This document shows positions 7,524 through 15,401 of a stretch of DNA of 58,020 nt, one piece after another; the stretch's first letter is position 1; every line of letters begins with the position of its first letter. The stretch spans positions 1-58,020 of the forward strand of contig CAJFNY010000013.1 of the NCBI GenBank assembly GCA_904395865.1, given 5' to 3'. This DNA is from an uncultured Oscillospiraceae bacterium. Lineage in GTDB: Bacteria; Bacillota; Clostridia; Oscillospirales; Oscillospiraceae. The notes below the pieces were generated by a model, which had not been told where the DNA came from, did not search any database, and worked only from the letters and a program-made list of their open reading frames with translations. A program made the position numbers and the translations under genes.

Positions 7524-8861
7524 TCAAAAACTGAAATACAGGAATGGGTCGTTCTGGCCGGCGGCCATGCAGTATACGGCCGCCCAAAAGACGGCCAGCA
7601 GGAGCAGGGTCCCCGGCAGCGAACAGCGGATCCGCCGCCAAAGCCTCGCCGGACCCGGCAGTGAAAGCACGATTCCCACCGCCAGCAGGACTCCGTACGC
7701 CTGGAGCTGCCGCAGAAAATCCGGCGCCGTCCAGCTCCACTCGGAAAACAGCCGTCCAATGTACGTGGCCAGCTGGCTGAGGTCCTGGATTGCGAATACC
7801 ATCCAGCTCAGCAGAATGGCCGGGATCATATACAGCCGGCAAAGGATGCCATGGCGCTCCAGCCAGCGGCCCAGCCCCAGCTTTTCCAGGGCCAGCAGCA
7901 GGAACAGGAACAGCCCCCACAGGAGAAAATTTGCCGTGGAACCGTGCCAGATTCCCGTCAGCAGCCAGACCACCAGCAGATTCCGCAGCTGTATGCCGCG
8001 GCCGCAGCGGCTGCCGCCCAGCGGATAATAGACGTAGCTGCGGAACCATGCGCCCAGTGTCACGTGCCACCGGCGCCAGAAGTCGCTCATGGAACGGGCC
8101 GCATACGGGTGCAGAAAGTTCTCAGGCAGTGTAAAGCCCAGCATCCGCCCCAGACCGACGGCCATTTTTGAATAGCCGTAAAAGTCGAAGTACAGCTGCA
8201 GCGAATACGCCACGAGTCCCAGCCATGCCAGTGGTGCGGAGACGCTCTCATATCCGATGGTGCCGAGCTGACGCCAGAGGCCGCCGATCCGGTCGGCCAG
8301 CAGCAGCTTCAGCCCAAGCCCCAGGACGAACTCCCGCAGGCCCAGGTCGAAATCCGCCGGCCTGACGCGCCGGCCTGCCAGCTGCCGCGTCAGGGGCACC
8401 CAGGGTGCGATGGGGCCGGAAATGAGCTTCGGGAACAGGAGCACGCCGTTTGCCAGCCGCAGCGGCGAACGAATTGCGCGGAGCTCGCCCCGGTGTACGT
8501 CGATCAGGTAGGAAGCCAGCTGAAAGGTATAGAAGCTGATCCCCAGCGGCAGCGGCAGCGCCTCCGCCCGGAACAGCCCCAGATACTTAAACGTCAGCAG
8601 CGTCCCGAACAGCACGGTCAGCGCTGATCCCAGCAGCAGGCGGCTGCGATACGCGGAGAGTCCCAGGCCGGCCACCCAGGAGATCAGCAGCAGGCCGCCC
8701 AGGACGGCAGCCATCCACGGCGCGCTGCGGACCCCCCATCCGTAAAACACGAGGCTCCCCAGCAGCAGCGGCGCATTCCGCCATCGAACCGGTGTCAGAA
8801 GATAGACTGCCAGGAACGACGGCAAAAAGTAAAATACGAATTCGAGACTGCTGAATGCCAT
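7524..8861 (-). CDS. MBOAT-family membrane O-acyltransferase
   Basis: This protein of about 445 residues with many membrane segments should carry acyl (usually acetyl) groups across the membrane for cell-surface O-acylation, as AlgI, PatA and DltB do. The family core is clear: LYFDFYGYSKMAVGLGRMLG, SDFWRRWHVTLGAWFRSYVY and the catalytic histidine in LLTGIWHGSTANFLLWG. I chose ATG 8861 because GGGAAGGGG lies just upstream and the sequence begins like other family members (MAFSSLEFVFYFLPSFL); the longer reading to 8966 runs through a terminator. It is the first gene of the operon with the SGNH hydrolase, sigV and rsiV. The substrate could be peptidoglycan or a wall polymer. Confidence 0.92.
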   Translation of the reverse strand: MAFSSLEFVFYFLPSFLAVYLLTPVRWRNAPLLLGSLVFYGWGVRSAPWMAAVLGGLLLISWVAGLGLSAYRSRLLLGSALTVLFGTLLTFKYLGLFRAEALPLPLGISFYTFQLASYLIDVHRGELRAIRSPLRLANGVLLFPKLISGPIAPWVPLTRQLAGRRVRPADFDLGLREFVLGLGLKLLLADRIGGLWRQLGTIGYESVSAPLAWLGLVAYSLQLYFDFYGYSKMAVGLGRMLGFTLPENFLHPYAARSMSDFWRRWHVTLGAWFRSYVYYPLGGSRCGRGIQLRNLLVVWLLTGIWHGSTANFLLWGLFLFLLLALEKLGLGRWLERHGILCRLYMIPAILLSWMVFAIQDLSQLATYIGRLFSEWSWTAPDFLRQLQAYGVLLAVGIVLSLPGPARLWRRIRCSLPGTLLLLAVFWAAVYCMAAGQNDPFLYFSF

Positions 8862-8921
8862 GCCTGCGCCCCTTCCCGAGCCATTCTCTACTCTTATGAT
8901 GGGCGGGAAGCAGAAAAAGTG

Positions 8922-8958
8922 ACACCGGACGGCAGAAAAATGTCGTCCGGTGTTTTTT
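8922..8958. terminator. Bidirectional terminator downstream of xdhC
   Basis: ACACCGGACG pairs with CGTCCGGTGT across a 12-base loop, with T tracts on both strands. It separates xdhC from the MBOAT operon, which must therefore have its own promoter in about 8862-8920. Confidence 0.7.
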
Positions 8959-8962
8959 CGTG

Positions 8963-9970
8963 TCAAAGACCGGCGCGGAAGCGGATCAGCTCAGCCGCCA
9001 CGCTGACGGCAATTTCTCCCGGCGTCTCTGCCCCGATGGGGAGGCCGATGGGAGTGTGTACCCGCGCCCGGTCCGCTTCAGAGAATCCGTCATCTGCCAG
9101 GCGCTCCAGCGTTAGTGCCGCCTTCCGGCGGCTGCCGATGACACCCACGTATCCGGCATCGGTGCGCAGCGCCTGCTGCAGCACCGCATAGTCGTCCTGG
9201 TGTCCGCGCGTCATGATGACGATGCCGTCCCGCGGCCCCACGACAGTTTCGGCCGCAAAGCAGGAGAACGTCGTCAGCGTCACCCGTTCAGCCCCCGGGA
9301 ACCGCTCCGGCACCGCAAATTCCGCGCGGTTTTCCAGCACAACCACGTGGTAGTCCAGCCACGCCAGCAGGGGCACCAGTGCCTGGGAAACGTGGCCGCC
9401 GCCGAACACGTAAATGCGCGCGGCGCTGCCCAGCGGCAGCAGGAAGTACTGCGGTGCGCCGGCCGTCAGAACCGGACGCCGCCCCAGCTGCGAACGCAGC
9501 TCCATCTCGTCTGCCTCCGGCAGAAAGCGCAGGCCGCCGGACGCGTCATACAGCCCGATCCCGTTCGGAACCGCGGGATCCAGGGAGAGCACCAGCCAGC
9601 AGTCCACCCGCTGTGCCAGCAGCTGCTCCGCCGCCCGGGCAGGAAGCAGAGCCGCTTCGCCGTGCAGGAGCCGGAAGGCGACGGTCACATCTCCGCCGCA
9701 GATCATCCCCAGCGTGTCCGCCCCATCGGTGCGGAGGCTGAAGCGCTCCGAATCCGACCGCTGCTCCCGGAGAAGCTGCTGCGCCCGCTGCAGCGCCGCA
9801 TACTCCACAGCGCCGCCGCCGATGGTTCCGGCAAACGTGCCATCCGCAAAAACGGCCATCATGGCTCCGGCCCCCCGCGGCGTGGAGCCCTCCGAAGCCA
9901 CGATGACGCACAGCATGGCATCCTCGCCGGCGGCCAGCCGCGCTGCCAGCGGCGTAAATACAGTTTCCAT
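8963..9970 (-). CDS. XdhC-family molybdoenzyme maturation factor
   Basis: This protein of about 335 residues has the XdhC/CoxI N-terminal domain (EGSTPRGAGAMMAVFADG, GTIGGGAVEYAAL) and a C-terminal Rossmann domain (IYVFGGGHVSQALVPLLAWL, then VGVIGSRRKAALTLERL and PIGLPIGAETPGEIAVSVAAE). Family members sulfurate or insert molybdenum cofactor into xanthine-dehydrogenase-type hydroxylases. I chose ATG 9970, preceded by GAGGAG; the track-length start at 10024 lacks a site. No molybdoenzyme is nearby, so its client is elsewhere. Confidence 0.88.
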   Translation of the reverse strand: METVFTPLAARLAAGEDAMLCVIVASEGSTPRGAGAMMAVFADGTFAGTIGGGAVEYAALQRAQQLLREQRSDSERFSLRTDGADTLGMICGGDVTVAFRLLHGEAALLPARAAEQLLAQRVDCWLVLSLDPAVPNGIGLYDASGGLRFLPEADEMELRSQLGRRPVLTAGAPQYFLLPLGSAARIYVFGGGHVSQALVPLLAWLDYHVVVLENRAEFAVPERFPGAERVTLTTFSCFAAETVVGPRDGIVIMTRGHQDDYAVLQQALRTDAGYVGVIGSRRKAALTLERLADDGFSEADRARVHTPIGLPIGAETPGEIAVSVAAELIRFRAGL

Positions 9971-10091
9971 GGCTTCCACTCCTCGCTGCGGCAGGGCCGC
10001 CCTCTGATTGTTCCATTGTACCATCGGCGCCGTCAGAAGTCCAGCCTCGAAAAATCATTGCCCACCAGCCAAAACGCCGGCGGGCAATGAT

Positions 10092-11183
10092 TCAGAGCTT
10101 CAGGTCTCCCTCCCGGATCCAGCCGATCCGGCGGCAGACAAGCCCCAGGGCCCAGCAGATCACGGCCGGCAGCACGAAGCAGATCAGCACCAGGCCGGCC
10201 CAGTCCACGGCGGTAATGGCCGCTTTTGTGCCAGCGGCCACATCGTTGACCCAGCCGGTGTAGACGCCGATGGGACCCACGAAGCCGCACGTGCCCATAC
10301 CGGAGGAAACCGGTGCGCCGTTCATTTCCAGTCGGAAAATACAGGTGGCAATGGGCCCGGTGATGGCCGACGTGACGGTGGCCGGGATCCAGATCCGCGG
10401 ATTGCGGACGATGTTGCCCATCTGCAGCATGGAGGTGCCGATGCCCTGGGAAACGAGGCCGCCCCAGCGGTTTTCCCGGAAGCTCATGACGGCGAAGCCC
10501 ACCATCTGCGCGCAGCAGCCGGCTACGGCGGCACCGCCGGCCAGTCCGGTCAGGCCAAGGGCAGCACAGATGGCGGCGCTGGAGATGGGCAGCGTCAGCG
10601 CGACGCCCACCACAACGGAGACCACCACGCCCATCAGGAACGGCTGCAGCTCCGTGGCCCACATGATCAGCTGCCCGACGGAGTCGGCCGCAGCACCGAT
10701 GGCCGGCGCCCACCAGGCGGAGAGGGCGATGCCGACGCCGATGGTCACCAGCGGCGTGACGAGGATGTCGATGGGCGTCTCCTTGGAGACAGCCTTCCCC
10801 AGCTCCGCGGCCAGAATGGCCACGAACAGCACCGCCAGAGGCCCCCCTGCCCCACCCAGCGTATTGGAGGCGAAGCCCACCGTCGCCAGAGAAAACAGCA
10901 CAAGCGGCGGGGCCTGAAGCGCGTAGCCAATGGCAATGGCCATGGCCGGTCCGCTCATGGCGGATGCCAGGCCGCCGACCGTGTAGGAGATGGAATGCTC
11001 ACCGCTGCCCAGCGTGGCCACGGTGCGTGTCAAAAACTCGATGCCGAACTGCGTACCGACGGTGTCGATGATGGTGCCGATGAGCAGGCTGCAGAACAGC
11101 CCCTGGGCCATGGCCCCCAGCGCATCGATGCCGTAGCGCTTGGCGGAAATCACAATGTTCTTCCGCCTGAGAAACTCCTTCAA
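10092..11183 (-). CDS. PTS_EIIC_2 / PfoR-family membrane protein, candidate niacin transporter
   Basis: This 363-residue protein with about ten membrane segments belongs to the PTS_EIIC_2 (PfoR, COG3641) family: FLRRKNIVISAKRYGIDALG at the N-terminus, then glycine-rich repeats such as GFASNTLGGAGGPLAVLF. No EIIA or EIIB partner is nearby, and the family is not proven to phosphorylate sugars. The ATG at 11231 lies only seven bases after the -10 box, so I prefer the TTG at 11183, which has GGGGAG five bases upstream and matches family N-termini. It is divergent from niaR and shares an inverted repeat with it, so vitamin B3 uptake is the best guess. The substrate remains inference. Confidence 0.8.
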   Translation of the reverse strand: MKEFLRRKNIVISAKRYGIDALGAMAQGLFCSLLIGTIIDTVGTQFGIEFLTRTVATLGSGEHSISYTVGGLASAMSGPAMAIAIGYALQAPPLVLFSLATVGFASNTLGGAGGPLAVLFVAILAAELGKAVSKETPIDILVTPLVTIGVGIALSAWWAPAIGAAADSVGQLIMWATELQPFLMGVVVSVVVGVALTLPISSAAICAALGLTGLAGGAAVAGCCAQMVGFAVMSFRENRWGGLVSQGIGTSMLQMGNIVRNPRIWIPATVTSAITGPIATCIFRLEMNGAPVSSGMGTCGFVGPIGVYTGWVNDVAAGTKAAITAVDWAGLVLICFVLPAVICWALGLVCRRIGWIREGDLKL

Positions 11184-11205
11184 TTTCGCTCCCCGCTTTC
11201 CCGTT

Positions 11206-11230
11206 TTGTCGACTGACAAGACAGATGTCA
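11206..11230. promoter_or_regulatory. Clustered TGTC/GACA inverted repeats in the PfoR-type leader
   Basis: TTGTC-GACT-GACAA (11206-11219) overlaps a second pair, TGACA (11214-11218) with TGTCA (11226-11230). If translation starts at 11183 these lie in the untranslated leader, where they could bind NiaR in addition to the promoter repeat. Confidence 0.35.
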
Positions 11231-11238
11231 TGTCCCTT

Positions 11239-11266
11239 ATTATATCGACAAATTTCCGGCTGTCAA
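11239..11266 (-). promoter_or_regulatory. Promoter of the PfoR/PTS_EIIC_2 gene
   Basis: Minus-strand TTGACA and TATAAT with a 16-base spacer. The -35 is embedded in the inverted-repeat arm at 11260-11270. Confidence 0.7.
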
Positions 11267-11311
11267 CCGATTTTTGGAAAGTTGGCGGATTTGCACACGG
11301 TCGGTTGACAG
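11260..11311. promoter_or_regulatory. Shared inverted-repeat operator of the divergent niaR and PfoR-type promoters
   Basis: CTGTCAACCGA (11260-11270) and TCGGTTGACAG (11301-11311) are perfect reverse complements, 30 bases apart. Each contains the -35 hexamer of one of the two divergent promoters. A repressor bound to both would silence both genes, and NiaR is the obvious candidate. Confidence 0.6.
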
Positions 11312-11334
11312 ATCCGCCGGGGTCTGGCTATAAT
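11305..11334 (+). promoter_or_regulatory. Promoter of niaR
   Basis: TTGACA and TATAAT with an 18-base spacer, 24 bases before the niaR start. The -35 lies within the right arm of the shared inverted repeat. Confidence 0.7.
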
Positions 11335-11357
11335 GCCTACCAGAAGGAGGAATCATC

Positions 11358-11876
11358 ATGACGGGAGCAGAGCGCAGAAGAAAAATCGCCTCTTTGCTGG
11401 ACAGCCGGACGCCGATCTCCGGCACGGAGCTGGCGCGGCAGCTGGGCGTCAGCCGCCAGGTGATCGTCCAGGACATTGCCCTCATGCGTGCGGAGGACAA
11501 GCGGATCCTCTCCACGAACAAAGGGTACCTGCTCCACGACGCCGGCAGCCAGGCCGGCCTCTGCCGGCGGGTGTTCCACGTCTGCCACACCACGGAGCAG
11601 GTACTGGACGAGCTGACCACCATTTCAGAGCTGGGCGGCCAGGTGCTGGACGTCAGCGTAGAGCATGCACTGTATGGCCAGATCCGGGTGGATCTGGTGA
11701 TCCGCACGCCCCAGGACGCCGAGGAATTCTCCGCCAGGCTGCAGGCCTCCGCCGGGGAGCCGCTGAACACGCTGACGCGCGGCGATCACTACCACACGGT
11801 GGAGGCCCGTTCTGAACGTCTGCTGGACCTGATCGAAGCGGAGCTTCTCCGGAAGGGGTATCTGGTCTGCCCGTAA
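11358..11876 (+). CDS. niaR: Niacin-responsive transcriptional repressor NiaR
   Basis: This 172-residue repressor senses nicotinic acid and shuts off NAD synthesis or niacin uptake genes in Firmicutes. Residues 1-60 form an HTH_11 domain (SGTELARQLGVSRQVIVQDI). The rest is the 3H domain, with its metal-binding histidines visible in VEHALYG and GDHYHTVEA. The ATG is preceded by AAGGAGG. The gene is divergent from a PTS_EIIC_2 gene, and both promoters contain the same element, which implies autoregulation and joint control. It ends with zero spacing against the convergent lipoprotein gene. Confidence 0.93.
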   Translation: MTGAERRRKIASLLDSRTPISGTELARQLGVSRQVIVQDIALMRAEDKRILSTNKGYLLHDAGSQAGLCRRVFHVCHTTEQVLDELTTISELGGQVLDVSVEHALYGQIRVDLVIRTPQDAEEFSARLQASAGEPLNTLTRGDHYHTVEARSERLLDLIEAELLRKGYLVCP

Positions 11877-12587
11877 TCAGGCCATTTCGCTGCTGCTGTA
11901 CTCGTCAATGACGTCGCCGGTGGCCTCGCTGAGGAACTGAACCGTGATGTCCACCGATTCGCCGCCGCCGTCAATGATCTGATAGAGACCGCCATAGATG
12001 TAGAAGCCCAGCACCGCAAGCGACTCCTCCGCCGAAACCGTCTCTGCAGAGGTCGTCACGCGGAATTCCGTGTAGTCGTCGTTGGCCTCCACCGCGACGA
12101 AATTGGGATAGCCGCCCGACGTGATCATCTCATCCAGCGCGGCATCGATGGTTGTGCGCATCTCCTCCAGCATCGCATTGTGCTGCGCGCGCGTCAGGGT
12201 GTACGTCACGGAACCATCCTCGTTGAGGACGGCCGCCTCATAGTTCCCAGCCCCTGCCTCCTGGTCCAGAGAGTCCTGGGTCGTGCCCGCCTCCACGTAC
12301 GTGGCGGGCATCGTGATCGTCACCGTAAAAATGCCCTCATCCACCTCGATGGCAGCATCCTCCGCGGCGTCCTCGGCCGGGGCATCCTCTTCAGCCGGCT
12401 CTGCTTCCTCCGGAGTCTCTTCCGGGGCCTCCTCCGGTGTCTCCTCCGGCGCGGGCTCGCTTTCGGCAGGGGGCTGCTCCGCAGTGACCGTATCGGATTC
12501 CGCCGGCGCCGGCTCGGACTCCGACGCACATGCTGCCATGGTCAGGATGCAGCAAATGGCCAGAAATACGCAAAGAAAACGTCTCAT
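11877..12587 (-). CDS. Putative lipoprotein with acidic Pro/Glu linker
   Basis: This 236-residue protein has a lipoprotein signal peptide (lipobox TMAAC near residue 20), then a low-complexity EPAPEE/PEEA linker to about residue 80, and a folded domain of about 150 residues with no motif I recognise (YTLTRAQHNAMLEEM, FYIYGGLYQIIDGGGESV). It is probably an extracellular lipid-anchored protein. Its stop abuts the niaR stop directly. I cannot assign a function. Confidence 0.75.
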   Translation of the reverse strand: MRRFLCVFLAICCILTMAACASESEPAPAESDTVTAEQPPAESEPAPEETPEEAPEETPEEAEPAEEDAPAEDAAEDAAIEVDEGIFTVTITMPATYVEAGTTQDSLDQEAGAGNYEAAVLNEDGSVTYTLTRAQHNAMLEEMRTTIDAALDEMITSGGYPNFVAVEANDDYTEFRVTTSAETVSAEESLAVLGFYIYGGLYQIIDGGGESVDITVQFLSEATGDVIDEYSSSEMA

Positions 12588-12619
12588 TATAATCTCTCCC
12601 TCTTTTTCAGAATGTCTAT

Positions 12620-12648
12620 ATCATACCACAATCTGCCGCAGAATGCAA
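12620..12648 (-). promoter_or_regulatory. Promoter of the lipoprotein gene
   Basis: Minus-strand TTGCAT and TATGAT, 17-base spacer, with the extended -10 TGTGG directly before TATGAT. Confidence 0.6.
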
Positions 12649-12674
12649 CCGCCCGCCGGGTGTTCCGGACTGCA

Positions 12675-12709
12675 CGGCAGGGCACCGCCGGAAACGCGAT
12701 GCCCTGCCG
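12675..12709 (-). terminator. Hairpin downstream of ligA
   Basis: CGGCAGGGCA pairs with TGCCCTGCCG over a 15-base loop, eight bases past the ligA stop. There is no U tract on the minus strand, so it may be a weak or factor-assisted terminator. Confidence 0.35.
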
Positions 12710-12716
12710 CTTCGTT

Positions 12717-14693
<1,977 letters not shown>

Positions 14694-14719
14694 TCACCTG
14701 CTTCTTTCGTAGTCACATC

Positions 14720-15361
14720 TTACGGCAATGCCGCTGCATCCAGGGCCAGATAGCTGCTGGGCACCGTGCCGACGATGACCGTCTCGGCCACCACCACGTG
14801 TGAGGCCGACTCCACCTGGGCCGTGCCGGCCGGCGTGACGATCGTCATGTCGATGGAGACCGTCATTACGATCTGATGCAGCGTCTGGTTGATACCAGCC
14901 TGGGTGAATTGATTTTCAAAGGTGGCGTCCGAGGAGCGCACCGTCAGAATCCGCACCGGCAGATACGGCCCGCGGCCGGAAAACAGTCCCGGCAGCAGGA
15001 GGTTTCCCAGCGGGACACCGATCTCATCCACATCCAGCTGGAGAATTTCCCGGTTCACCTGGTCCAGAATTTGGGTCTTGAGGGTGTTCATCTCCGCGAT
15101 GTTCGTCTTGAGGGCCGTGACGGCGCCGGTCTCGTCCTTTTCCAGGAGCACCATGCTTTCGTAGTCCACCGCCCCGGCGCGGATCTGCTCGTCGATCGCC
15201 TCGTTGATCAGATGGGAGGTCCGGAGCGTCACCCGGGTAACGGCCAGATCCTCCGCCAGCGGGAACAGCCGCAACCGCACCACCAGCAGAAGCAGAACCG
15301 CCGCCGCTGCCAGCACTGCCAGCACCACCCGCTTCCGGATGCGTCGCCTGCGCCGTGTCAT
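14720..15361 (-). CDS. yunB: Sporulation protein YunB
   Basis: This 213-residue single-pass membrane protein matches YunB, a forespore/mother-cell sporulation protein of unknown mechanism. It has a basic N-terminus, one membrane segment (VLAVLAAAAVLLLLVVRLRL), then conserved blocks SHLINEAIDEQI, IGVPLGNLLLPGLFSGRGP and FTQAGINQTLHQI, VSIDMTIVTP. The third in-frame start, ATG 15361, has AGGTGATG at proper spacing; starts at 15370 and 15367 lie within that site. It sits between pcrA and ligA. Confidence 0.88.
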   Translation of the reverse strand: MTRRRRRIRKRVVLAVLAAAAVLLLLVVRLRLFPLAEDLAVTRVTLRTSHLINEAIDEQIRAGAVDYESMVLLEKDETGAVTALKTNIAEMNTLKTQILDQVNREILQLDVDEIGVPLGNLLLPGLFSGRGPYLPVRILTVRSSDATFENQFTQAGINQTLHQIVMTVSIDMTIVTPAGTAQVESASHVVVAETVIVGTVPSSYLALDAAALP

Positions 15362-15401
15362 CGACATCACCTCAGTGATGTCTACGCACGGCGGCCGGCG
15401 C

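Noticed and set aside
10092-11231. Sugar PTS permease as a firm call
   Set aside because: No EIIA or EIIB domain or phosphorylation site is visible, and the regulatory context points to niacin, so a sugar substrate is not supported.
12400-12530. Tandem repeat within the lipoprotein gene
   Set aside because: The GAG/GAA/CCG-rich stretch encodes a degenerate Glu/Pro linker without a regular unit.
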